From Porphyrobacter sp. SLTP (GTDB lineage: Bacteria > Pseudomonadota > Alphaproteobacteria > Sphingomonadales > Sphingomonadaceae): a stretch of DNA of 64,000 nucleotides. The stretch is from assembly GCF_009905735.1 (NCBI RefSeq), contig NZ_JAAALE010000015.1:1-64000 (forward strand), read 5' to 3'. Under the pieces are notes generated by a model, which was given only the letters and a program-made list of their open reading frames with translations, was not told the origin of the DNA and did no database searches. Position 1 is the first letter of the stretch. Each line of letters opens with the position of its first letter. Made by a program: the position numbers and the translations under genes. This document shows, piece by piece, positions 1 through 7,698 of this stretch.

Positions 1-48
1 GGACGGGAGTGAAGGGGGGCAGCTCGCTGCCCCCCTTCACTCCCGTCC
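1..48. repeat. Perfect long inverted repeat (hairpin) at the window edge
   Basis: Bases 1-23 and 26-48 are exact reverse complements separated by a two-base spacer (tc). The left arm starts ggacgggagt and the right arm ends actcccgtcc. The element overlaps the first codons of the first gene. It could be an intergenic hairpin or terminator of an upstream gene, or a palindromic repeat that has entered the 5' end of the coding region. The window edge prevents seeing whether the arms extend further left. Confidence 0.8.
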
Positions 49-875
49 CCCGCCAGTACGAACGCCACGACGGCTGGACCCCCGAACGCCAGCGCGGCTT
101 CATCGAGGCGCTGGCCGACACCGGCTCGGTCGAGGCAGCCTGCAAGGCGGTCGATATGAGCCAGGCCGGGGCCTACAACCTGCGCCGCCAGCCCGGCGCC
201 GAGAGCTTCCGCGCCGCATGGACCGCCGCGCTCGACCTCGGCATCGCCCGCGTCGAGGATGTCGTCATGGACCGCGCCCTCAACGGCGTGGAGGAGGACG
301 TCTTCTCCTACGGCAAGCACGTCGGCACCCGCCGCCGCTACAACGACCGGCTGCTGATGTTCATCCTGCGCAACCGCGCGCCCGAGCGTTTCGCGGTCGG
401 CGGCGGGCCGAAGGGCCTCAACGCGATCAGCCAGATGCAGCTCGACCGGCTCAAGAAGCAATGGATCAAGGAATACGAGGCCAGCCAGCCCAACGTCTCG
501 GCCGAGGAGGTTCGCCGCAGCATCGACCGCAAGATCGAGGACATCCGCCGCCGCTTCCAGCACGAAGCCGAGGACCGCTGGGCCGCCCTCAGCGAGGAAA
601 CCCGCGCCGCCTGGGCCCACTTCCTGGCCCTGCGCGACCGCGACCTCGACGCGATGAACGCCGACGCCAAGACCCGCGAGCTGCTCGATGCGCCGTGGCA
701 CGCAGAGGCCGATCGCTTTGATCCGCCGGAGCGCAAACGCCTCCCCCCGCCGAAGCACCGGGCGGAGGAGGAGGCAAACCGTCACCCGCCCGAGGGCTGG
801 TCCTACGGCAAGCCCAAGCCCGCCCCGCCGCCGCGGACGGAGTGGACAATCAAGGATGAGAGTTTTGATCCGTAG
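9..875 (+). CDS. Conserved hypothetical protein with terminase-small-subunit-like N-terminal helix-turn-helix
   Basis: A protein of 288 residues if the GTG at 9 is used. That start lies inside a perfect hairpin, and the frame is open to the left edge, so the true start may be outside the window. Residues about 20-70 (GWTPERQRGFIEALADTGSV followed by AACKAVDMSQAGAYNLRR) resemble the helix-turn-helix of phage terminase small subunits and of small chromosomal proteins common in sphingomonads. The middle (about 140-230) is charged and probably helical; the C-terminus is rich in Pro, Lys and Glu. No other phage gene is nearby, so a chromosomal DNA-binding role is as likely as a phage remnant. Function unknown. 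Confidence 0.75.
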   Translation: MKGGSSLPPFTPVPRQYERHDGWTPERQRGFIEALADTGSVEAACKAVDMSQAGAYNLRRQPGAESFRAAWTAALDLGIARVEDVVMDRALNGVEEDVFSYGKHVGTRRRYNDRLLMFILRNRAPERFAVGGGPKGLNAISQMQLDRLKKQWIKEYEASQPNVSAEEVRRSIDRKIEDIRRRFQHEAEDRWAALSEETRAAWAHFLALRDRDLDAMNADAKTRELLDAPWHAEADRFDPPERKRLPPPKHRAEEEANRHPPEGWSYGKPKPAPPPRTEWTIKDESFDP

Positions 876-893
876 GCGGTGAAGGCGCGCAAG

Positions 894-940
894 TCCTCCC
901 CTCAAGGGGAGGGGGACCATCCGCAGGATGGTGGAGGGGC
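894..940 (+). repeat. Dispersed structured repeat, copy 1
   Basis: Two adjacent short hairpins: one around CCCCTCAAGGGG and one of the form ACCATCC-GCA-GGATGGT, ending in GGAGGGGC. A second copy lies in opposite orientation at 3309-3353, with a changed but still pairing second stem. This is an intergenic repeat, not coding. The rest of 876-1134 holds only short GC-rich repeats and the ccdAB control region. Confidence 0.7.
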
Positions 941-1035
941 GGGCGAGGTTATCTCTGCGCGGCAGAGTCCAAGCTGCAAGCTGGTGCGCGTCAGCGCATC
1001 ACCGCCCTCGGCCGGCGGGCGGCGTTAACCGACCC

Positions 1036-1050
1036 GTTCGGAAGCGAAGC
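1036..1050 (+). repeat. 15-bp inverted repeat flanking the ccdAB island, left copy
   Basis: The 15-mer GTTCGGAAGCGAAGC occurs here and, exactly inverted, at 2930-2944. The two copies bracket the ccdAB, HEPN-like and winged-helix genes. They may be boundary repeats of an inserted segment or members of a genome-wide dispersed family. Confidence 0.6.
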
Positions 1051-1102
1051 TGGCCGAAGGCCACCTCCTGGCCGCGGCTTTGCCGGGGCTGCTTTCACCT
1101 TG

Positions 1103-1121
1103 ATGCATACACCCTATGCAT
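1103..1121. promoter_or_regulatory. Candidate ccdAB operator
   Basis: ATGCATA and TATGCAT form a perfect 7-bp inverted repeat with a 5-base spacer, 14 bases upstream of the ccdA ATG in an AT-rich stretch. CcdA-family antitoxins bind palindromes over their own promoter, so this is a plausible autoregulatory site. The assignment is inferred from position and symmetry. Confidence 0.5.
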
Positions 1122-1134
1122 ATACATTAGTGAC

Positions 1135-1395
1135 ATGAACAGCCACACACCTTCACGCCTCAAGGCCCCTAGCGAGCCGCGCAAGCGCACAACCATGACC
1201 ATCCGACCAGATTACCTCGCCGATGCGAAAAGGCTTGGCATCACGGTTTCCGAAGCCGCCGAACGCGGCCTACGCGATGCGATCCGCGAGGCTGAAGCGG
1301 CGCGTTGGCTTGAAGAAAACGGAGATGCGGTCGCGGCGGCCAATGACTGGGTTGAGGCCAACGGCCTGCCACTCGCGGATCATCGCCTGTTCTGA
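1135..1395 (+). CDS. ccdA: CcdA-family antitoxin
   Basis: An 86-residue protein with a basic N-terminal region (about residues 15-55, TTMTIRPDYLADAKRLGI) of the ribbon-helix-helix type. The C-terminal half (EAEAARWLEENGDAVAAAN) has the look of the CcdA segment that wraps and neutralises CcdB. CcdA binds DNA as a dimer and represses the operon. The ATG at 1135 follows the AT-rich palindrome. The frame is open further upstream, but that part runs through repeats and is not protein-like. The stop overlaps the ccdB start (TGATG), the usual coupling of this module. Confidence 0.9.
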   Translation: MNSHTPSRLKAPSEPRKRTTMTIRPDYLADAKRLGITVSEAAERGLRDAIREAEAARWLEENGDAVAAANDWVEANGLPLADHRLF

Positions 1396-1694
1396 TGGCG
1401 CGTTTCGATGTTTACGCGTTGAAGCGCGGCGGGGCGCTAGTGGTCGATTGTCAGGCGGATTTGCTGGCGGGGCTAAAAACCCGCTTGGTTGCGCCGCTGA
1501 TTGCGGAGAGCCAAGCGCCCAAACCTGCGCGCCGACTCAATCCCGTGTTTGAGATTGGCGGAGAGCGTTATGTGTTGATGACGCAGCTTCTCTCGGCGGT
1601 TGAAGTGAGCGAATTGGGGGCGAAGGTCGTTGCGCTCGAGAAGGATGGCGATACAGTTCTGAATGCGTTGGATTTTCTGCTTACGGGGGTTTGA
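1395..1694 (+). CDS. ccdB: CcdB-family toxin
   Basis: A 99-residue cytoplasmic toxin of the CcdB fold, whose F-plasmid relative poisons DNA gyrase subunit A. It starts MARFDVYALKRGGALVVDCQ, in line with the family (MxxFDVY..., then a DCQADLL-type strand). RYVLMTQLLSAVEV in the middle is the conserved central strand and loop. It overlaps ccdA by one base. The C-terminus reads NALDFLLTGV, so the Trp-Gly-Ile end needed for gyrase poisoning by F-plasmid CcdB is replaced by Thr-Gly-Val. Chromosomal CcdB proteins often differ there, and activity cannot be read from sequence. Base composition is intermediate between the GC-rich surroundings and the AT-rich next gene. Confidence 0.88.
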   Translation: MARFDVYALKRGGALVVDCQADLLAGLKTRLVAPLIAESQAPKPARRLNPVFEIGGERYVLMTQLLSAVEVSELGAKVVALEKDGDTVLNALDFLLTGV

Positions 1695-1726
1695 ACGGCT
1701 CGCAATTTCGTATAACGTTGAACCAC

Positions 1727-2569
1727 ATGATTGAGTTAAACGCACCGTCATTTTTGGGCGCAGCCACTTCGCTTGCGCGGATCCATCAAATTTTTTCTGG
1801 GCTTTCGGCTGCCAATGACGAGAAGTTGATTCCCGAAAGCATTTCTCTGATTTTACCTGCAGTCAGATTGTTTGAGGGTGAAACCCAAGCCATCGGAGCA
1901 AGGTTGGCAAGTGTCTCAGCGCATCGCTTTATGGCCTCGTTAGAGCAAAGCCCTTGCGACGTGACCGTCGGAAAAGCGACAATTGCGCTCCACGATATAG
2001 AAAGCCGGTTCGCTGATTATCTTAGCGAAATTAAGCTGTTCACATTATCTTCCCAAGAGTCGCCCTTCATGTCACCAGCAGATGATCTGCTTCAAAATTC
2101 GGGCTTCTCAATACTGTTCCCTAGCGCATCCTTTGAAGTAGAAGAGGCTGCAAAATGCATTGCATTTGGGCGTTATACAGCCTCGGTTTTTCATGCGATG
2201 AGGATGCTTGAGATAGGTATCCGGGCACTGTCAAAGCGACTTGGAATCCCTGATCCCACGAAGCCATCGGAAAAAAACTGGGGGAAGATTCTAACTGCAA
2301 TCAAGGCACAAATCGATCAACTCTGGCCTACCAATTCGAGACTACCTGGGTCTGAAGGAGTAGCGTTCGAAGGTCTTTATGCGCACCTAGATGCAGTTCG
2401 TAATCCGTGGCGCAATTCTACTATGCATGTGGAAACGATTTACGCACCCCACGAGGCACTACACATTATCAGGTGTGCTGCATTCTTTATGACAGCGTTA
2501 TCGAAGCTAACCGACGAAGATGGGACTCCACCTCACGCAACACCTTCCCTACAGCTGGCAGGACCATGA
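1727..2569 (+). CDS. HEPN-like protein of unknown function
   Basis: A 280-residue protein from ATG 1727. A TTG at 1691 overlapping the ccdB stop is an alternative start that would add 12 residues. The C-terminal half holds a helix (FHAMRMLEIGIRALSKRLG) followed by WRNSTMH, which gives the HEPN signature Arg-x4-His at about R229/H234. HEPN proteins are commonly RNases in toxin-antitoxin and phage-defence systems, although some are inactive. The gene is visibly richer in A and T than its neighbours, which points to recent transfer. It follows ccdAB directly and could be co-transcribed. The N-terminal half (1-130) is not recognised. Confidence 0.7.
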   Translation: MIELNAPSFLGAATSLARIHQIFSGLSAANDEKLIPESISLILPAVRLFEGETQAIGARLASVSAHRFMASLEQSPCDVTVGKATIALHDIESRFADYLSEIKLFTLSSQESPFMSPADDLLQNSGFSILFPSASFEVEEAAKCIAFGRYTASVFHAMRMLEIGIRALSKRLGIPDPTKPSEKNWGKILTAIKAQIDQLWPTNSRLPGSEGVAFEGLYAHLDAVRNPWRNSTMHVETIYAPHEALHIIRCAAFFMTALSKLTDEDGTPPHATPSLQLAGP

Positions 2570-2607
2570 TGTGCTATGAAGCCCACATTATAGCTATGAA
2601 TCCACCA

Positions 2608-2850
2608 TCAAAATGCCTTGAAAAGTTTTTTACTTCCCACAGTTTCACGCTTCACCAAACCGCGCGCTATAAGTCCGCCCAAGAGTGAATATGTGAGATA
2701 GTTCTTTTGCCGACCTGCGAAGTCAGACTCAAGGCCAAGGTCACGAGCAATCTCGCTGTTGATCGCGCCCTCAGGTCGCTCCCTCAAATACTCAAGGATC
2801 GCATCCTCAAGTTCGGCGCGACCCTTGGCTGCTTTCTCTCTTGGCTTCAT
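2608..2850 (-). CDS. Small winged-helix DNA-binding protein
   Basis: An 80-residue protein. The start at 2850 is fixed by AAAAGGAG eight bases before the ATG; the frame stays open for 24 more codons upstream, but without such a site. Residues about 10-75 (LEDAILEYLRERPEG, INSEIARDLGLES, YLTYSLLGGLIARGLVKRE) read as a complete winged helix: recognition helix, then a helix leading to the wing. Small proteins like this often sit in accessory loci, sometimes beside restriction-modification genes, but no such partner remains here. The gene converges on the HEPN-like gene with 38 bases between the stops. Confidence 0.7.
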   Translation of the reverse strand: MKPREKAAKGRAELEDAILEYLRERPEGAINSEIARDLGLESDFAGRQKNYLTYSLLGGLIARGLVKRETVGSKKLFKAF

Positions 2851-2929
2851 AGCTTTAGCTCCTTTTGGAAGCACCAAAGCAGAAAAGTAAGCCTCGGCAA
2901 AGTCGCGTGCATGAAATAGCATTTGGCAA

Positions 2930-2944
2930 GCTTCGCTTCCGAAC
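2930..2944 (-). repeat. 15-bp inverted repeat flanking the ccdAB island, right copy
   Basis: Exact reverse complement of 1036-1050. It lies in a GC-rich segment (2930-3060) of short repeated words that is unlike the AT-richer island to its left. Confidence 0.6.
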
Positions 2945-3113
2945 AGGCTCCGCTTCGCGCACCCGCCCCCCAGAATGCTCGCCCTTCCTTCTTGCCGCCA
3001 TTCGCTGCGCGAACCCCAGCGCTAGGCGCAGGGCCTTGTTCTTAACCATCCCCCGCCACCTCTCAGCAACCTTTCACCTCCACCTTCAGCACAACGCATT
3101 GAAAGGGTTAGCG

Positions 3114-3278
3114 ATGTTCACACGGTTGCGGGACGACGACGCGGGGGCGACCGCCATTGAATATGGGCTCATCGTCGCGCTCATCGCGATTGCGGCGCTT
3201 ATCGCGTTTCAGTCGCTCGGGCTGACGCTGTCGGATGTGTTCGATACGATCAGGACGGCGATGGGGAGCACTTTGTAG
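3114..3278 (+). CDS. Flp/Fap-type pilin subunit
   Basis: A 54-residue type IVb pilin. A short charged leader (MFTRLRDDDAG) precedes ATAIEYGLI, the conserved processing and hydrophobic segment, where prepilin peptidase cuts after Gly and the Glu-Tyr pair follows. Residues about 12-45 form one hydrophobic helix that would anchor in the inner membrane and then pack in the pilus. A GAAAGGG site lies a few bases before the ATG. No tad/cpa assembly genes are near, so this is an orphan pilin that would depend on a tad locus elsewhere. Confidence 0.9.
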   Translation: MFTRLRDDDAGATAIEYGLIVALIAIAALIAFQSLGLTLSDVFDTIRTAMGSTL

Positions 3279-3308
3279 GGGTGGTTGTTCGGGGGGTCGG
3301 CTTAGCTT

Positions 3309-3353
3309 GCCCCTCCACCACCTTCGGTGGTCCCCCTCCCCTTGAGGGGAGGA
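3309..3353 (-). repeat. Dispersed structured repeat, copy 2
   Basis: Inverted relative of 894-940: CCCCTTGAGGGG hairpin plus a CCACC-TTCG-GGTGG-type stem. Compared with copy 1 the second stem has changed on both sides while keeping pairing. It lies between the pilin gene and the end of lepA. Confidence 0.7.
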
Positions 3354-3363
3354 TTGAAGGTTA

Positions 3364-3382
3364 GCCGCGGCAAAGCCGCGGC
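3364..3382. repeat. GC-rich hairpin GCCGCGGC-AAA-GCCGCGGC
   Basis: A perfect 8-bp stem with an AAA loop, about 107 bases downstream of the lepA stop (minus strand). No T-run follows on either strand, so a rho-independent terminator is not supported. A related word (GGCCGCGGCTTTGCCG) occurs near 1070, so this is probably another small dispersed element. Confidence 0.5.
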
Positions 3383-3488
3383 CGTGACGTCGAACGCGCT
3401 GGCCTACGGCCACCCGCCGGCCGGAGTTACAGCCTCTCGCTTCTAGCTTGTCGATTGCTGTGCAATCGCCTGCGCTAGGCGCGGGGCC

Positions 3489-5306
3489 TCACTCCTCACC
3501 CATCCGCAGCGCAGCAATGAAAGCTTCCTGAGGAATAGAGACGTTGCCGTATTCTCTCATTCTGGCCTTCCCCTTCTTCTGCTTGTCCAGCAGCTTCTTC
3601 TTCCGGGAAATATCCCCGCCGTAACACTTGGCGGTCACGTCCTTGCGCATCGCCGCGATGGTTTCGCGGGCGATCACCTTGCCGCCGATCGCGGCCTGGA
3701 TCGGGATCTTGAACAGGTGGCGGGGGATCAGGTCCTTGAGGCGCTCGCACATGCCGCGGCCGCGTTCTTCGGCGACGTGGCGGTGGACGATCAGGCTCAG
3801 CGCGTCGACCGGCTCGGCGTTGACGAGGATGTTCATCTTCACAAGGTCGCCCTCGCGCGTGCCGATCTGCTCGTAATCGAAGCTGGCATAGCCGCGGCTG
3901 ATCGACTTCAACCGGTCGTAGAAATCGAACACCACTTCGTTGAGCGGCAGTTCATAGGTCACCTGCGCACGGCCGCCCACATAGGTGAGCTCGGTCTGGA
4001 TGCCGCGGCGGTCCTGGCACAGTTTCAGGATCGCGCCGAGGTACTCGTCAGGCGTGTAGATCACCGCCTTGATCCACGGCTCCTCGATCACCTCGATCCG
4101 GTTGGTATCGGGCCAATCGGCGGGGTTGTGGATGTCGATCACCTTGGCGTCCTCGTATTTCGAGTGGCCGAGGTGGATGCGGTACACCACGGAGGGCGCG
4201 GTGGTGATGAGGTCGAGGTCGTATTCGCGGCTGAGGCGTTCCTGGATGATCTCCAGATGGAGCAGGCCGAGGAAGCCGCAGCGGAAGCCGAAACCGAGCG
4301 CGGCGGAGCTTTCCATCTCGAAGGAGAAGGAGGCGTCATTGAGGCGCAGCTTGGCGATGCTTTCGCGCAGCTTCTCGAAGTCGGCGGCGTCGACCGGGAA
4401 CAGGCCGCAGAAGACGACCGGCTGGACTTCCTTGTAGCCCGGCAGCGGGGTGTCGGAGCCGTTCTTGACCGTGGTGATGGTGTCACCGACGCGGGCCTGC
4501 TCGACCTCCTTGATCTGGGCGGTGATGAAGCCGATTTCGCCGGGGCCGAGTTCGGCCAGGTCGGTGCGCTTGGGGGTGAAGCAGCCGACGCGGTCGACAA
4601 GGTGCTGGGTTCCGCCCTGCATGAAGCGGATGTTGAGCCCCTTGGTGAGCTTGCCGTCGATCACACGCACGAGGATGACGACGCCGAGATAGGGGTCGTA
4701 CCACGAATCCACGAGGCTGGCGGTGAGCGGCGCGTCGATCTTGCCCTTGGGCGCGGGGATGCGCTGGACGACGGCTTCGAGCACGTCCTCGATCCCGATG
4801 CCGGACTTGGCGCTGGTCATGACCGCGTTGGACGCGTCGAGGCCGATGATCTCCTCGATCTCGGCGCGGACCTTCTCGGGTTCGGCGGCGGGGAGGTCGA
4901 TCTTGTTGATGACGGGGACGATTTCGTGATCGTGCTCGATGGATTGGTAGACGTTGGCGAGGGTTTGGGCCTCGACCCCCTGCGCGGCGTCGACGACCAG
5001 CAGCGCGCCCTCGCAGGCGGCGAGGCTGCGGGAAACCTCGTAGGCGAAGTCGACGTGGCCGGGGGTGTCCATCAGGTTGAGCTGATAGGTCTCGCCATCC
5101 TTGGCGGTGTAGTTGAGGCGCACGGTCTGCGCCTTGATGGTGATGCCGCGCTCTTTCTCAATGTCCATGTTATCAAGGACTTGCTCGGACATCTCACGCG
5201 CGGTGAGGCCTCCGGTGAACTGGATCAGCCGGTCAGCGAGGGTCGACTTGCCATGGTCGATATGCGCGATGATGGAAAAGTTGCGGATTTTGGAGAGGTC
5301 AGTCAT
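3489..5306 (-). CDS. lepA: Elongation factor 4 (LepA), back-translocating GTPase
   Basis: A 605-residue translational GTPase of the usual LepA length. The P-loop AHIDHGKST is at about residues 14-22, followed by DTPGH and NKID in the first 135 residues. The domain order is EF-G-like without domain IV, ending in the LepA-specific C-terminal domain ([26 protein letters not shown] is typical of that end). LepA acts on stalled or mis-translocated ribosomes and in ribosome assembly. It stands alone here: the usual partner lepB is absent and the next gene upstream encodes a c-di-GMP protein. Confidence 0.97.
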   Translation of the reverse strand: MTDLSKIRNFSIIAHIDHGKSTLADRLIQFTGGLTAREMSEQVLDNMDIEKERGITIKAQTVRLNYTAKDGETYQLNLMDTPGHVDFAYEVSRSLAACEGALLVVDAAQGVEAQTLANVYQSIEHDHEIVPVINKIDLPAAEPEKVRAEIEEIIGLDASNAVMTSAKSGIGIEDVLEAVVQRIPAPKGKIDAPLTASLVDSWYDPYLGVVILVRVIDGKLTKGLNIRFMQGGTQHLVDRVGCFTPKRTDLAELGPGEIGFITAQIKEVEQARVGDTITTVKNGSDTPLPGYKEVQPVVFCGLFPVDAADFEKLRESIAKLRLNDASFSFEMESSAALGFGFRCGFLGLLHLEIIQERLSREYDLDLITTAPSVVYRIHLGHSKYEDAKVIDIHNPADWPDTNRIEVIEEPWIKAVIYTPDEYLGAILKLCQDRRGIQTELTYVGGRAQVTYELPLNEVVFDFYDRLKSISRGYASFDYEQIGTREGDLVKMNILVNAEPVDALSLIVHRHVAEERGRGMCERLKDLIPRHLFKIPIQAAIGGKVIARETIAAMRKDVTAKCYGGDISRKKKLLDKQKKGKARMREYGNVSIPQEAFIAALRMGEE

Positions 5307-5361
5307 GAACCCGCGACTTAGCGCCCGGTCAGGCGGTTGTCATTCGCCAAAAACGCAACAC

Positions 5362-7539
5362 CTAGGCTGAAGGTGCGGCATAGCCGAACTTGGGGATCGC
5401 GCCGCCCTGATCCATGCCAAGGAACCGGCCCGGTGCCAGCGCCGCGAGCGGGGTTCCGGCAGCGGCGAGGGCATAGGGCGAAACGCGGTTGCGGGTACAC
5501 AGCCCGCCCGACCCGTCCTCGATCAGCGATTGTTCGAACTCGAGCCCCTGCACATCGCCATTGGCACGGGTCACCGTCGCCACCGCCAGCTGTCCGCCGC
5601 CCAGGTCGACCACGAATTGCGTGCCCTTGGGCACGTCGGCCAGTCCCTGGATCAGCGCGCCCGACTTCGAGAGGTTGCGCAGCGTCACCTCATAGGCATA
5701 GTCATCATGGATCACCTGGATCTTGCGGAACACCGTCCGGCGCCGCGCACGACGGGTGCGGTCGGTGCCGGGTTCGATCTTCCACGTGCCGCCAGCCATC
5801 TCTTCCGCCAGCGAATCTTCGTCGAGCGGCTCGCTGAAAATCGGGCCCTCAAGGTAGCGCACCCCGCCGGCGGTCAAAGCTGCCAAGAGGTCCGCGCTTT
5901 CGATGCCGCTCGCGATGGTGTCCATCTGGAGCGCACCGGCCAGCGCCACAATCGCGCGCACCAAACCAAGCTCGCGGCTGTCTTGACGTTCGGCTTCGGC
6001 AATCAGCTTCTGGTCGATCTTGATGCTGTCAAACGGCGCGCGGCGCAGATAGGCGAGCGAGGAATAGCCCGAGCCGAACTCGTCAAGCGTCAGGCGGACG
6101 CCTAGCTTGAACAGTACGGCGAGCGTGCGGTCGACCACGGCGGCATCGCCGAAGAACACGGCTTCGCTGATTTCGAGCTCAAGCCGCGCGGGGTTTAGTC
6201 CGGCGCTGTCGATCGCCTCGCCGATCTGCTCGACGAAGTTATCGGCGAGGAACAGCGCGACCGGCACATTGACCGCCACCCGGACAGTATCGGGCCAGAG
6301 GGCCGCGCGCTGGCACGCTGCGGCAATAGCCCACCGCCCGACATCGGGGAGCAAGGCGGAACCTTCCACGATCTGGGCGAACTCTTCCTCGTCGATCACA
6401 CCGCGCTCGGCATGGGTCCAGCACACATGCGCTTCAAGTGCGCAGACCGATCCGGCGGCGGCTTCGACGATGGGTTCGAAGCGCAGGAACAGCTGCTCTT
6501 CGCGCAGAGCGGTTCCCAGGTCCTGTTCCAGACGGCGGCGGAAAATCGTCTCGTTCTCAAGCTCACCGGAGAAGAACCGATATTGCCCGCGCCCGCCATT
6601 CTTGGAGGCATAAAGCGCAAGGTCGGCAGCGCGCACGATTTCCTCGCGGCTCACGCCGTCATGCGGAGCAATCGCAATGCCGACCGACGCACCGATGACG
6701 CAGCGGCCATCTTCAAGGCTGTAAGGCTGGCGCAGCATGGTGATGATCTTCATCGCCAGATCGCCAAGCACCCCGCGGTCGTCGATATCGGGCAGCATCA
6801 CCTGGAACTCGTCGCCGCCGAGCCGTCCGATCTCGCATTCGCGGTCGATCGCACGGGTCAGCCGTGCGGCGACCTGCTTGAGCAATTCATCCCCTGCGGC
6901 ATGACCGAGCGTGTCGTTGACATGCTTGAACCGGTCGAGGTCGATCATCATCACTGCGCAGTTGCGCCGCGCCGCCTTGAACGCGGTCAGCGTGCTTTCG
7001 ATTTGGTGCGCCATGCGGTGGCGATTGCTGAGGCCCGTGAGCGAATCGTAACGGGCGAGCCGCGCGGTTTCTTCCTCGCGGTGATATTCTTCGGTGATGT
7101 CGACGCCGGTGCCACGGAAACCTGCAAAGCGTCCCTCGCCGGTGGTCACCGGTTGGCCGGAAAGGCGCAGTACCGCGCCTTCGGGCCGCCGTGCCGCGTG
7201 GACTGCGATGCCGCCAAAGGCCTTGTGCGCGCCGAGCATGAGCGGGAGCGACTTGCCGCGCTGCTCGCGGTCGGCGGCTGTGAAGATGGTGCCGAGGGGT
7301 TGGCCCAGCAACTCACCAAGAGGGATATCAAGTCGGGCGGCGATAGCGGCAGACAGATAGGTCAGATGGCCATTCGCATCGCTCGCCCAGAACCAGCCGA
7401 GACCCGATTGCTCAAGCTCATCGAGCATGGCGAGACGCTCGCCATCAGACAGCGCCGAAGCGGCAGCCGGGGCGGCAAGACTGCGCGCACTGCGGGGAGC
7501 CGCGGCGTTGCGGGACGACAGGAGACCCTTCAGGGACAT
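5362..7539 (-). CDS. PAS-GGDEF-degenerate EAL-PilZ protein (likely diguanylate cyclase)
   Basis: 725 residues from ATG 7539, with GGAGG twelve bases upstream; an in-frame GTG at 7644 would add 35 residues. Domains: PAS about 38-150, GGDEF about 160-320 with intact GGDEF at 241-245, EAL-like about 340-580, PilZ about 592-680 (RRTVFRK, then NLSKSGALI). The EAL domain is damaged: EAL reads EAH (369-371), the second Asp of DDFG is Glu (DEFG, 486-489), the Glu of AEGVE is Ser (IASGIE), and the Gln of the QG motif is Glu. These residues hold metal and water, so phosphodiesterase activity is unlikely. The RxxD inhibition site before GGDEF is missing (DREC). No membrane segment. Sister of the next gene. 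Confidence 0.9.
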   Translation of the reverse strand: MSLKGLLSSRNAAAPRSARSLAAPAAASALSDGERLAMLDELEQSGLGWFWASDANGHLTYLSAAIAARLDIPLGELLGQPLGTIFTAADREQRGKSLPLMLGAHKAFGGIAVHAARRPEGAVLRLSGQPVTTGEGRFAGFRGTGVDITEEYHREEETARLARYDSLTGLSNRHRMAHQIESTLTAFKAARRNCAVMMIDLDRFKHVNDTLGHAAGDELLKQVAARLTRAIDRECEIGRLGGDEFQVMLPDIDDRGVLGDLAMKIITMLRQPYSLEDGRCVIGASVGIAIAPHDGVSREEIVRAADLALYASKNGGRGQYRFFSGELENETIFRRRLEQDLGTALREEQLFLRFEPIVEAAAGSVCALEAHVCWTHAERGVIDEEEFAQIVEGSALLPDVGRWAIAAACQRAALWPDTVRVAVNVPVALFLADNFVEQIGEAIDSAGLNPARLELEISEAVFFGDAAVVDRTLAVLFKLGVRLTLDEFGSGYSSLAYLRRAPFDSIKIDQKLIAEAERQDSRELGLVRAIVALAGALQMDTIASGIESADLLAALTAGGVRYLEGPIFSEPLDEDSLAEEMAGGTWKIEPGTDRTRRARRRTVFRKIQVIHDDYAYEVTLRNLSKSGALIQGLADVPKGTQFVVDLGGGQLAVATVTRANGDVQGLEFEQSLIEDGSGGLCTRNRVSPYALAAAGTPLAALAPGRFLGMDQGGAIPKFGYAAPSA

Positions 7540-7698
7540 CGTCTCGGTAAACCTCCAGACCTCAATCCGGTAGCAGCCCGCACGGCCGCCCCCGTTGTTC
7601 GCCAAGGAGTAAAGCCCGATGGTTATTTTTCCGCTAACAGCCACCCTTGCGAGAGATGGCTAAGAGGCCGCTAACTTATCCGCGCTGCGCCGCGATGA

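Noticed and set aside
9-875. Prophage remnant based on terminase-like helix-turn-helix
   Set aside because: No large terminase, portal, capsid or integrase gene is nearby, and such proteins are common as single chromosomal genes in sphingomonads.
928-1134. N-terminal extension of CcdA
   Set aside because: The frame is open, but the translation comes from repeats and GC-rich filler. The ATG at 1135 after the palindrome gives a normal antitoxin.
3717-5321. Long plus-strand open frame (534 codons) opposite lepA
   Set aside because: It is antisense to lepA, which matches its family along its whole length. The frame is a by-product of GC-rich codon use and reads as low-complexity Asp/Val/Gly/Leu.
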